This document shows positions 54,441 through 64,000 of a DNA stretch of 64,000 bases, one piece after another. Within the stretch, counting starts at the first letter, position 1, and every line of letters begins with the position of its first letter. The position numbers and the translations under genes are program-made. The DNA is from Charina bottae (lineage: Eukaryota > Chordata > Lepidosauria > Squamata > Charinaidae), in assembly GCA_023362775.1 (NCBI GenBank), contig JALMGJ010000001.1, positions 88,476,501 through 88,540,500 of the forward strand. The letters are read 5' to 3'. Under the pieces are notes generated by a model, which saw only the letters and a program-made list of their open reading frames with translations, did not search any database and was not told where the DNA came from.

Positions 54441-54480
54441 CAAAGTTGGTAAGGGAATCCTAATTCCCTTACCAACTTTG

Positions 54481-54529
54481 CTCAGACTGAAGAAGCTCCT
54501 TGGATAAGGAGCGAAACGTTTCCACTAAG
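54481..54529 (+). ncRNA. Hammerhead-like motif, right arm
   Basis: CUGAAGA at 54487-54493, a 7-bp stem II hairpin at 54495-54512, GAA at 54513-54515, and palindromic ACGU at 54516-54519. Stem I would pair CUCAG with CUAAG (one mismatch here). One extra A lies between the core and stem II, as in the sister copy. Confidence 0.5.
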
Positions 54530-54614
54530 AAAATAGAAATCCAGTTGACGTGATTCAAGCTACAGACAATTCCACCTGGATGACTGAGAACCTTCATAGA
54601 CATACGACAGAACA

Positions 54615-55194
54615 GTTCCTTAAGGAATTGATCAAAGGTCTACAGTATCTACTGGGTCCTTAACATGCAGCTGCAGATGCTTTCCTTGGTGCCTCTCAGG
54701 CCCCGTGACCTGCTCAGTCTTTGTATTTCAATTCCTTTAATTAAAAAATAAAAATAAATGGGAAGTTAGTATGCTGCAAAGCAAAACCCCAGCTTCACAC
54801 ATCTTTATTTCCAGCAACACATTTGGCCTTGCATCCAAAGGCATTCTAAGAACATGAAAACTGCAGAGGGTTGCACCCCAGTGCTTTGTTTTAAAGCGTG
54901 CCCACTACCCAGACAAAAGGCAGAGCTGAGCTTCTTAGCTGGCTAGAGAGGTAATGAGGAGCAAACTAACCTCTTTACTTTCTGGAATGCCTATGTCAAC
55001 TTCTCACAAGTCCAGCTGCTCCCGCTGTCCCCAGAAGATTGGGGACGTCTAACTTATTTACAGCACTATTCTATCCCCAGAGAGGCTGGCCTCTGGGTTA
55101 TGAGAGCAATAGCACATTCCTGCTTATGTTCCTCCGCAACTGATACTCAAAATATGCTACCTCTTAATTCATGAGGCAATGTATAGTCCATGTG
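54615..55194. other. Unique non-coding stretch
   Basis: Nothing recognised. Confidence 0.45.
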
Positions 55195-55206
55195 TAATCA
55201 TTAATA

Positions 55207-55542
55207 AGGGGCATGGTGGCCCAGCAGTTAAGACGCCAGGCTTGTCGATCAGAAGATCGCAAATTTGGAGGTTCGAATCCCTAGCCCCGCGTGACGGAGT
55301 GAGCTCCCGCACTCGCCCCAGCTCTTGCCAAGCTAGCAATTAGAAAGCATGCAAATGCAAGTAGATGAATAGGTACCACTTTGGTGGGAAGGTAACAGCG
55401 TTCCGCGTGTGTCATGCCGGCCACATGACCGTGGAAGCATCTTCAGACAACGCTGGCTCTTCGGCTAACAAACGGAGATGAGCACCGGCCCCTAGAGTCA
55501 GACACGACTGCACAAATGTGCGGGGGGAACCTTTACCTTTAC
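55207..55542 (+). mobile_element. Sauria SINE, full length
   Basis: Plus-strand copy with a tRNA-like head, BovB-like string and ACCTTT tail. A 12-bp duplication, taatcattaata, lies at 55195-55206 and 55543-55554. Confidence 0.95.
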
Positions 55543-55554
55543 TAATCATTAATA

Positions 55555-56131
55555 GCCTTTTCCTCCATTAGCTTAATCCAAACTGGTGAATGTTACCATG
55601 TGTTATTGAGGCAAATCCCACAGTTTCCCTATGCCTTCTCTGAAAAAACAACTTATCTGCCCTACATTTCCTATCATTCTGTTACATGGAATAATGCCAG
55701 GTTCTGTTTTCTCTAGCTACTTGCGCTACACCAAGTATAACTGTATATATCTCTATCATGTCCTTCCTTCATTGCCTTTTCTTCCTAAGCTAAAAAGCCC
55801 AAACCATTAACATTCCTAATGGGGAGCAGACAAAATAAAGGACCAAACTGTAGAGGAGGACAAGTGGAGGTGAGTTGTGATAAAAGAGAGTAGGTGCCCT
55901 TTTCCTCATTTGCCTCTTTTTCTCCAACCCACCTTCTCACACCCATAGACATGTTGACTGCCCTATGGGTAGAAAGGTGGTGCGGTGGTGGTGGTGGTGA
56001 TGCTTTCTTACCAGACAAGATTTGAGGCATATGTTTGCCTGGTCCAATAAAGTTGTGAGTTTGGAGAGGAGGACTGTAGGGAGAAAGTACCTCTGAAAAT
56101 GGTACTCCATATGGGCTATCCTTGAAGATGT
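55555..56131. other. Unique non-coding stretch
   Basis: A minus-strand frame of 126 codons at 55785-56165 has no domain and ends in a SINE, so it is not called. A short GGT run is at 55983-55999. Confidence 0.45.
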
Positions 56132-56143
56132 CTGGAAGCCTTA

Positions 56144-56475
56144 GTAAGGTAAAGGTTCCCCCCACACATTTGTGCAGTCATGTCCGACTCTAGGGGCTGG
56201 TGCTCATCTCCGTTTGTTAGCCGAAGAGCCAGCGTTGTCCAAAGATGCTTCCGCGGTCATGTGGCTGGCATGACGCACGCGGAACGCTGTTACCTACCCA
56301 CCGAAGTGGTACCTATTAATCTACTTGCATTTGCATGCTTTCGAATTGCTAGGTTGGCAAGAGCTGGGGCGAGTGCCGGTGCTCACTCCGCACGCAGGGC
56401 TAGGGATTCGAACCTCCGAACTTGCAATCTTCCCATTGACAAGCCTGGCGTCTTACCCGCTGAGCCACCATGCCC
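56144..56475 (-). mobile_element. Sauria SINE, full length
   Basis: Minus-strand copy. A 12-bp duplication, ctggaagcctta, lies at 56132-56143 and 56476-56487. Confidence 0.95.
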
Positions 56476-56487
56476 CTGGAAGCCTTA

Positions 56488-56994
56488 ATTGTAGCTAAAT
56501 ACAGCAAACAGGCTGCTAACTGGTGCTCAGTATTGAGAGTGTATTGCCTCTGTGCTTGAAAAACTTGCAGTGGTTGCCCATTTTTTCTCAGCATACAGTA
56601 ATTTAAGGTATGCTTTTTTATCTTCAAAAGTCCTAAATAGATTTAGGCTTGGATATCTGAGGGCTGATTGACCTCAATATGAGTCTGTAGAGACACTAAG
56701 GTCAGCAGGAAAATCCCTGTTCAAATTCATACATTTTTCAAGGTCCATCTATCACGCACACAGGAGAGAGTCTTCTCTTATGATACTCCCAATTTATGGA
56801 ATATGCTCCTTCAGGAGCTGTGCTCAGGACCCAAACTCTTTCGGTTTTTAGGAAAAGAGTCAAGAGTTTCCTCTTTAGCAAGATCTTTGAAATTTGAACT
56901 AGGTTAATAGTGATTTTAACTGCTTTTCATGACATTTTAAATGTTTGTTTTATCCACTTTGAATGCTATGTGGGCATATATTAGTTTTAGTTAT
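56488..56994. other. Non-coding stretch, possible LINE remnant
   Basis: Strings such as 'ttcagtattgagagtgtattg' and 'ccttcaggagctgtgctcagg' could be a decayed LINE 3' coding end, but I cannot assign it. Confidence 0.35.
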
Positions 56995-57112
56995 TTTTTA
57001 TGTTTTAATTATTTTTAAATTAAATTAATAATAATTAAATTAAATTAAATTAATAAAATTTTAATTAAATTAATTAAATTAATTTAAATTTTAAATTATT
57101 TTTTTAATTTAA
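56995..57112. repeat. A/T-only low-complexity tract
   Basis: Interleaved AATTA/TTAAA units of about 115 bases directly before a MIR-like SINE. Confidence 0.85.
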
Positions 57113-57362
57113 GTTTGGTCTAGTGGTTAAGATGCTGGGCTAGAAACCAGGAGACTGAGAGTTCTAGTCCCGCCTTAGGCATGAAAGCCGGCTGGGTGAC
57201 CTTGGGCCAGTCACTCTCTCTCAGCCCAACTCACCTCACAGGGTTGTTGTTCTGGGGAAAAGAGGAGGAGAAAGGAGTAATAGGTATGTTCCCCGCCTTG
57301 AGTTATTTATAAAAATAATAAAGGCGGGATAGAAAATAATTAAATAAAAAATAAAATAATAT
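57113..57362 (+). mobile_element. MIR-like SINE, best-preserved copy
   Basis: A box 'tggtctagtggttaag', B box 'gagttctagtcccg', core 'gggtgaccttgggccagtca', then 'ccccgccttgagttatttat' and an A/T-rich tail. Useful as reference for the other MIR-like copies listed. Confidence 0.85.
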
Positions 57363-58268
57363 ATATAATGTTTAAATAAATAGAGCCCCTTTCCCCTTAC
57401 TGTTACTTTTCTAAAAACTGCTCCTCATTTTTGTTCTTTTGGAATGATTTGGGTCTTAAAAAGTCCCAGTTCGGCCCTGAAGGTCTTCATGTTCTGCAAG
57501 CAGGAAAAAAAAATCCAACTTTCTGTTCCACTCCAGTCCCTGTCATTCCCCCTGTCAGCTGTTTACTGCCTGTTCACAGCATGGATTCGGGCAGCTAATT
57601 GTGTAATAGATGATCTTGTTTGTTGGGCTTATTGTCAGCCTTGTTAACCTCCCATCAGGGGTTTCTCTCATTTCTCCCTAACTGCATTGTGCCTCTGGTT
57701 TAGCTATCCTAGCTTGGGGCCTTTCACACACAGTCATTTATTTGCCCAAAGAGACTTCTTCTTAATTCTCATTTGAGGTGCCCAATTTACCAGGTCTATC
57801 TTCAGCCTTCCCCAGCAACACCTACCCGAGTGTGAGACTATGACTCTCAATATTCCTAGCCAGGTTTCTCCCATGCCAGTATTCAATACAACTCCAAAGC
57901 AATTGCTGCATGAAATCTGGTTGGGCACAAGTCATAATTTGAATTGTTTTAGTTGGACAGTGAACAGTGCAGGGACCTGCTAGTAACTAACCTATGGCTA
58001 ACTACTAGCCCAGGATCCTGTTTTTAACAGTGAGAATCACAATTTCTTAGAAGCTGAACATAGGGAGTAAAGGGCTCCTACCATAGTTCATCTAATATTC
58101 TGGAAGCTTACTGGTTCTGAATTAGGAATGTCAAAGAATTTTGTTTTCTTACCATTTTTAAGCAAAACTACCAAATGAACATATCTTGAAGCACTTTGCA
58201 GATTGGGATTCTTGTCTGGAATTTGTGGTCCCATTCTCAGCTGAAATATTAAAATGTATCCACCAAAA
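57363..58268. other. Unique non-coding stretch
   Basis: No repeat or exon recognised. Confidence 0.45.
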
Positions 58269-58461
58269 ATGTGTGTGTGTGTCTGTGTGTGTGTATATAT
58301 TATATTATATTATATTATATTATATTATATTATATTATATTATATTATATTATATTATATTATATTATATTATATTATTATATTATATTATATTATTATA
58401 TTTATTATATTATATTATATTATATTATATTATATTATATTATATTATATTATATTATATA
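58269..58461. repeat. (GT)n followed by a long (ATATT)n array
   Basis: A short GT run (58269-58293) leads into about 32 units of a 5-base ATATT repeat with a few interruptions. Long translated frames here are only repeat artefacts. Confidence 0.95.
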
Positions 58462-58691
58462 TATTAGAAAAAGTGTATGCTCTTTCACTTCACCAAAGTG
58501 AAGCCAGAGTATAAGAGTCGTAACTCTGTACTAGAACATATGCCTTGCTTGAAAAAGACCCCAGGTTTATTTTTGGCATATTTATTTAAAACCTTCTCAA
58601 GGAGTCACATCTGGAAAAAGTCTTCAAGAGAGTGATTGCTACCTAAATGGTCCACTGTTGTCTTCAGTGTGCTTCTCCTCCAGATGTTGTT

Positions 58692-58858
58692 GAGAGCCAG
58701 TTTGGTCTAGTGGTTAAGGTGCTGGGTTGTTCTTGTGGGGAAAATAGGAGGAGGAAGGAGTATTAGGTATGTTTGCCGCATTGCATTATTTATAAAAATA
58801 ATAAAGACAGGGGAAAAATTAAACAAATAAATAAAAATAAATTAATAAATTCCCAACT
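58692..58858 (+). mobile_element. MIR-like SINE with internal deletion
   Basis: It starts 'gagccagtttggtctagtgg', then jumps from 'gctgggtt' to 'gttcttgtggggaaaatagg' and the 3' end, so the B box and core are deleted. Confidence 0.78.
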
Positions 58859-60831
58859 CCCCTCAGCTTCGCCAGCCTGGTGGTCAGAGATGACCGAAAC
58901 TGAACATTTGGAGGTCCACTGGTTCTTCATTCCACTCCATTGCCTTCCCAACTGATAGTTCCTAATAGCACCATAATCAGAAGGCTTTGTAATGAGCAGC
59001 TTTTCTAACTTTCCCTCTATAACAGGTGTTCGGGTGTGGTGTGTATGTAAAGTCAAATGTGGGCACTATAGTATGAAAAGATTGGAAGATGGAAGACATA
59101 AAATCCATGATTGAGCCAAGAGTTTCATAATTAAAAAATAAACCTTGGCAGGAAGTATTCCAGGTTAGATCATTGACTCCTCCTGTTGATTGTTTACTCA
59201 AGCCTTCCCCAATATTTTGCCTTTCAACTGGCAATGCTGCCAGTTAAACTTGAGCTGTGATGAATTATAGCACCATTTTAGTAATGCTGAGAGAGGCAAG
59301 CATGACTTTAAAATATGAGCAAGTCTGGAGGGTCTTCTCTCAATATTTTCTAACTGAGTTGTTGCTGTTAAGAGAGGGTAACCAGAATTATTATAGTTAT
59401 TCCTACAAATGGCCTTCAGGGAATAGCTGCAGATCAATGAATTCAGGGACTGATGCTTCAACATAGGATTCTGCAGTTCATATCTTAAGACTTCTCAGCA
59501 TCTAGCTGAGTGGTGAAGTCAGAGGCTGTTTTTTACTCTGCCGGACTGTGAAGTTCAGTTCTGTTAAGGTTCAAGGCTTTCTGAGAAGTAAGGCTACTAT
59601 ATCTGGACTGCAAAATCCAGGTAGCCACTAGGTGACAGCAAAGAGTTGTTCCACCTGGGAAAACCAAAGATGGAATCTAGGACCTTCTGCATGCAAAGCA
59701 TACAGTCAACTGTTGAGCTACAGTGATGATTGACCTGCCATACGCCTGGATATGGTACAATGTAATAGAGACTCAACAGTATCATCATGGCCATCAAATG
59801 TTTCAAGTCTGCCAGAACATATATTGCATTTCCATTTACAGTATCAACTGAGACAGCTGTGTTCTTTTGGAAAGTTGAGGCTATTTCTGGCTAGAGTAAG
59901 ACCCTCAAGATAAGGAAAAGCCTGAAGGGTAGCAAATACATATCTCTCTGTAGCTGTGAGCCCCACTAGGTAGACCAAACCAGGAAATCAACTCCACATT
60001 AAGGCTAAAACTACTTTTACTGAGATTGGCTATAATAACAGAATCTTGCAAATCTGATTGTGCTCTACCTCCTCCTCGTTCATATACTTCAGTAAATTAG
60101 GGAGGTTTCTGTTTGAGCTGCTTCCAAATGTTATCTCATTCTGGACTTTAAAAATGTTTCAGCTCCTTTTGTCTAGGTAACGGTTCCTGCGTATTTCCAT
60201 CAAGGTCATCTTCCTTACTCTTCCTTACTCTCTACAGTAGCAAAGATCATGTAGCTCTTGGAACAAAATTCATAGGCTGTTCAAATGAAATGCTTCATCT
60301 TTAGGACCAACCAGTGTTCAGGAGCTTTTGGGTCACATAAAACTCTCAGTGATGTCTATAGAAAAGGCCAAGAAGAACATTGCATGAGGAAAGAGAGGGG
60401 ACAACAGGGTAGATGACATGAACTGTTTAAAAGTGAATGAGCAAAAGAAACAAAAGCTTTGAACATACGTAGACTGCTTATGCCAGTTCACAAGAGCTGC
60501 CAGGGTACCAGACAAGTTGATAATATTAATTGCAATTATTTTATTTATATTCCTAAGCTGCTGTTAAGGCAGAAAGCTTCCTAAGGCAATAATAAAACCA
60601 CATACATTACTATTAACAAAAATCCACAAACAGCAGTGATTAAAATTTTCTGCCACAATATCAAATCACAGATGGCTATACTGAAAATCCAGAAGAAAGC
60701 AATTCCAGTCCATTCAAGGAAAGGCTTGAAATACTAAATTGGCTGTTAGAGCTTTCTTGAAACCTGGCAGTGATGGATCCTGACAGATCCCAAATGGGCC
60801 ATTCATAAGTGAGGTGACTGCAGAAAAGGTC
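58859..60831. other. Long non-coding stretch
   Basis: 59600-59730 contains a tRNA-like motif on the minus strand ('ggaccttctgcatgcaaagc...gttgagctac'), an old SINE remnant. Nothing else is supported. Confidence 0.4.
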
Positions 60832-60842
60832 TTTTCTCCTAT

Positions 60843-61008
60843 GTATTGTCGAAGGCTTTCGTGGCCGGAGTTCGATGGCTGTTGTGGGTCTTCCGGGCTG
60901 TGTGGCCGTGTTCTGGAAGTTGTGGTTCCTAACGTTTCGCCAGCATCTGTGGCCGGCATCTTCAGAGGGCAGGAGCACAGACAGAAGCGATCTCTCTGTG
61001 CCCAGGTA
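60843..61008 (-). mobile_element. Penelope-type insertion, 166 bp
   Basis: An 11-bp perfect duplication, ttttctcctat, lies at 60832-60842 and 61009-61019. It shares the 'ggccgtgttctgg...gttcctaacgtttcgccag' end with 43190-43623, and has a terminal 'attgtcgaaggctttcgtgg'. No coding. Confidence 0.72.
60925..60970 (-). ncRNA. Hammerhead-like motif
   Basis: On the minus strand: CUGAAGA (60965-60959), stem II GCCGGC/GCUGGC (6 bp with one G-U), GAA, and palindromic ACGU. Stem I is weak (CCU/AGG). It has the same extra U as the copy at 43241. Confidence 0.48.
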
Positions 61009-61267
61009 TTTTCTCCTATCTTAATCCGTCTTCAAAACTGGGGAGGTAAAAAGGGCCTCCATTCTTGACTAGGTGTCCTTTAATGATTGCCTGCTAGAAA
61101 ATTTATATTTCAAAATAACTTCAGGAATAGAGCATAATTATTGAAGGAGAATTTTGGAGCTGTACTGATTGGCATACTTAGGTGCCTATCATTTCCTCCC
61201 TCCAACCTGATTGCTAGAAGTTTTCATTGGCCTCAAGGTTTGGCAGAACAAAACCAACCCCAAAACA

Positions 61268-61549
61268 TGTCTATGAAGGTTCTCAGTCATCCAGGTGGAA
61301 TTGTCTGTAGCTTGAATCATGTCAACTGGATTTCTATTTTCTCAGTGGAAACGTTTCGCTCCTTATCCAAGGAGCATAACATCTCAATATAACCATGACC
61401 TAGCCCCAGGGTAAGGTCACACAGCTACCTAGAAACATATTTAGGATTCCCTTACCAACTTTGCTCAGACTGAAGAAGCTCCTTGGATAAGGAGCGAAAC
61501 GTTTCCACTGAGAAAATAGAAATCCAGTTGACATGATTCAAGCTACAGA
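61268..61549. mobile_element. Penelope-type inverted-repeat insertion, 282 bp
   Basis: Left arm 61268-61375, spacer about 61376-61443, right arm about 61444-61549. A perfect 13-bp duplication, caaccccaaaaca, lies at 61255-61267 and 61550-61562. It is the same family as 54355-54599, but the left arm is cut within stem II of its motif and a foreign spacer sits between the arms. Confidence 0.82.
61464..61512 (+). ncRNA. Hammerhead-like motif, intact right arm
   Basis: Stem I CUCAG/CUGAG pairs fully; CUGAAGA at 61470-61476; stem II of 7 bp; GAA at 61496-61498; ACGU at 61499-61502. The left arm of this insertion lacks the CUGAAGA part, so only one complete motif remains. Confidence 0.52.
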
Positions 61550-61562
61550 CAACCCCAAAACA

Positions 61563-62382
61563 GTTTAAGGACATCAAGCAGACCTCTGTGCAGATGCCGG
61601 AGGCTCAATCAGAGGCCTTCTTTATTCAAATCATCCACTCCATGACCAAGGCATGGATTACCCACAACTAGCTCTAGAATGCCTTCTCCTATTTCAGAGG
61701 TGGGTAGCCTCTAGGATGTATGCAGGCCACAGAGCCCACGAAAGTTGCATCACTGAAATTGAAAGTTAAAATGATAATTTTAAGCAGCATATTTTAAAAA
61801 AAAGGAACTAAACCTTGAGTTGACTTAATGCATCTTATCTATTCTGATTTTTTTTTTAAAAAAAAAAACCAATTCCCACCCATACCCCAAAATGAACATT
61901 TTAGTCCTATCCTGTATAACAGGCTGTCAGGGAAAATCAGAACCGAGGTTCTGGATGAGGAAGCCTGGAAGAGTGTGGGGCTGCAGCACTGACTGTCATC
62001 TCAGGACTCCAGACAGTAACTTCTCTGTATGTGGTCAGCTCAGTTTCCATCCAACTAACTCATTTAATGCTCAGCTTAACTCTATTGAATGAGATTTGAG
62101 GGAAATGTTGACTGGATCATCTCCTTTGTAATGCAGCGTACCAAGTGCCAGCTCTCAGGAGATTCCTTTGAATTCCTTTCTCCCTTGTATTTTTGATTTC
62201 AAAATTCAGAAGCCACACTGAATTATCTGTTCCTTTCTCCTTCTCTCTGATTTGTGGTATCAGCTAGAGTATGGTATATCCCATTGACTCATTAGAAAGC
62301 AATGCTCAAAGAAGAATTCAGGGGGAATTATATTTCATTAGAGCTGTGCCACCTTTTGGTTTGCTTTGTTTCTTAACCAGAG
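61563..62382. other. Unique non-coding stretch
   Basis: Nothing recognised beyond A/T runs near 61795-61870. Confidence 0.45.
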
Positions 62383-62385
62383 TTG

Positions 62386-62427
<42 letters not shown>
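62383..62427. repeat. (TTG)n microsatellite
   Basis: About 15 units; no BovB coding end is attached on either strand. Confidence 0.95.
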
Positions 62428-64000
62428 ATTAAACTAGGAGGTTTTAGGATATATTCCTATATTTTTCCTATGCTGGTTTCTTTTCAGATCATATAAATAT
62501 TTTGCCTTTTGCTAATGGGAATGATTGAAGTGATAGATGATACAAGTTAACACAGTTTCTCAAAAGGTGAATACTTATTTTGAACTACTTCATGGCTATA
62601 TAAGGAGCTGAAACTATCCTAAGAAAGTACACTAAAAAGATAAAGACTTCCTCAAGTAATGCACCCATGTGCATGTACTTTTCTTAGCATGGGTTGCCAC
62701 TGCATTCTTCCAGGATGTTTCTACATCTTCTCAGTCTGATTTACAGCTCTAGGATTCCTGGTGATCTTGTGTCCAAGTATTAATGATTAATTCTTCAAGA
62801 TTAGCCAAGTTCTTCCATTATTCTTCTCCCTACTGCAGTTTTATCTTCGCAGCAGGCCTGTGGGGTAAGGGAAGCTAAGAGAAAAGTGTGACTGCCCTAA
62901 GATGAAGCATGGTGGGGGTGTTAGATTTGATCTCTGATGTCAGGGCAGGGCTGTGACTCCTACCCAACATTTTAAGCACTCCATGCTGGATTCTTAGCAT
63001 GCAGAAACCAATCATCTGGGCTTCTCTTGCTCACAGTACATCAGGGGTAGAAAAGTTCTTTGAGCCAGGCTCAGATTTGAAATTTTGAGAACATGTGGTG
63101 GGTGCGTTTACAAAATGATTGCCACAAGAGACTATCCTATGCTTAGTTATCCTGCATTTCCATAGAAGAGAAGTTGAAAGAGACTGGTATGGCTAAGGCT
63201 ACTTAGAGCACTAATGGCAGGCAATGAAACCATAAGCATTGTGTATTAAGACAGGAATGGATTAGCCAAATGAGAATATCAACTTCAAGACCAAAAGCTG
63301 GCCTCAAAAGGAAACAAAAAAAAAATCATGAAAGAACAAGCTCAAGTTGGTCTTTCCAGCAACAAATTGCAGTGGATAGCTGTTAACAATCATGGTTATA
63401 GCTCTAATGCCCAGGCTTACCTAATATCCCACTGAAAAAGTAGAAGCCATGTTTTAAGAAGGTGTGATTTGGCCAGCAGGATACATTCGGCTTCCTGGCC
63501 CCTTCTTTATTACGTACGTCCACATAGATAGTATCCACAGGGGTATCCATGGGGCGGGGGAGGAAGGAGTGAAGATGATGGCCACGACTATGTGACTGAA
63601 ACCCTGACCCCTTTTCATATGCAGTAGGACAAATAAAATAGGGGTAGACTTTAATCACATGGTCACAGCCACCATTTTTTACCCTCCCTGAAGATGACCT
63701 GATATATCATAATCCTTCATGTGATTTTTCAATACTTAATAAATCTCAGACACAAAAAAATTTTGACCTTAAGACTGCACATGTAGGACTGCAGTGAGAT
63801 TATTGTATGCACAAAGATGGAAAAATACATACACGTTTATTACAGCCCTACGGCCAGATACAATAAAATTATATAATAGCAACATTCTTACATTTATATA
63901 TATATAAAACAGACAAACAAACAAAAACAATTAGTATAATACTATCTAAAATTGATTTAGAATGAAAATACTAAAATAAATTGAAATAAAATACTATGTT
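62428..64000. other. Non-coding end of window
   Basis: Apart from the MIR-like copy at 62840-62996 no element is recognised. The last 170 bases are A/T-rich, with a short TA run near 63895. Confidence 0.45.
62840..62996 (-). mobile_element. MIR-like SINE, decayed
   Basis: 'cagcaggcctgtggggtaagg', 'aagtgtgactgccctaagat', 'ttagatttgatctctgatgtc' and 'cactccatgctgg' follow the reverse order of the MIR-like consensus. Confidence 0.65.

Larger units (their letters stand above)
54355..54599. mobile_element. Penelope-type inverted-repeat insertion, 245 bp
   Basis: Two arms of 104 bp (54355-54458 and 54463-54566) are reverse complements with one mismatch and a 4-base centre. A 33-base extension to the right reads 'ttccacctggatgactgag'. 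A perfect 15-bp duplication, acatacgacagaaca, lies at 54340-54354 and 54600-54614. Each arm carries one hammerhead-like motif. Same family as 61268-61549. Confidence 0.82.

Noticed and set aside
55785..56165. Minus-strand 126-codon frame as a gene
   Set aside because: Its start lies in a Sauria SINE and its content (Pro/His-rich, from a GGT/CCA run) looks accidental.
58186..58514. Frames of 76-93 codons made of Tyr/Ile/Leu
   Set aside because: Pure translation of the (ATATT)n repeat.
62383..62427. (TTG)n as a BovB 3' tail in reverse
   Set aside because: BovB tails here are AAC-type, but no VTKSQTRL-coding end adjoins this repeat on either strand.

Overview
This is eukaryotic DNA, almost certainly from a squamate reptile (lizard or snake). 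Eight tRNA-derived SINEs end in an ACCTTT-type tail and share a short stretch with the 3' end of BovB-type RTE LINEs, which is the Sauria SINE/BovB pairing of squamates. Around them are CR1 LINEs with microsatellite tails, L2-like LINE ends, MIR-like SINEs, hAT and mariner MITEs, and Penelope-type insertions. I see no host protein-coding exon, rRNA gene or functional tRNA gene. The window reads as intergenic or intronic sequence built by layers of transposition.

Layout. 1-2160: antisense BovB LINE whose endonuclease-RT frame is open for about 658 codons up to the window edge. 3010-6135: a SINE 3' end joined to a nearly intact CR1 LINE, both inside one perfect 23-bp target-site duplication. 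6.4-12.9 kb: hAT MITEs, SINEs and LINE 3' ends. 13.9-18.5 kb: an L2-like LINE carrying a nested SINE, an unidentified 580-bp retro-insertion, and a second BovB that kept its frame but lost the RT catalytic motif. 20-31 kb: SINEs, an L2-like LINE, hATs (one composite), a mariner MITE and a BovB-CR1 fusion. 33.8-36.9 kb: a dead CR1 split by a 1.49-kb solo LTR. 38.2-46.3 kb: two hATs side by side, a CR1 with a nested hAT, a Penelope-type insertion, a SINE and another hAT. 46.5-64 kb: MIR-like copies, a mariner remnant, SINEs, three more Penelope-type insertions and simple repeats.

The elements interact. The SINEs appear to use the BovB machinery because they share its 3' end. CR1 tails lie next to simple repeats. 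All hATs with readable 8-bp duplications have TA at the centre of the duplication, which points to Buster-type transposases acting on several MITE families. Several of these MITEs carry CCAAT and GC-box units spaced about 40 bp apart, like small promoter arrays. The Penelope-type insertions carry a hammerhead-ribozyme-like core, and two of them are inverted repeats with a copy in each arm.

Coordinates of old repeats are approximate at their edges. Family names rest on recognition of motifs, termini and duplications, not on a database search.
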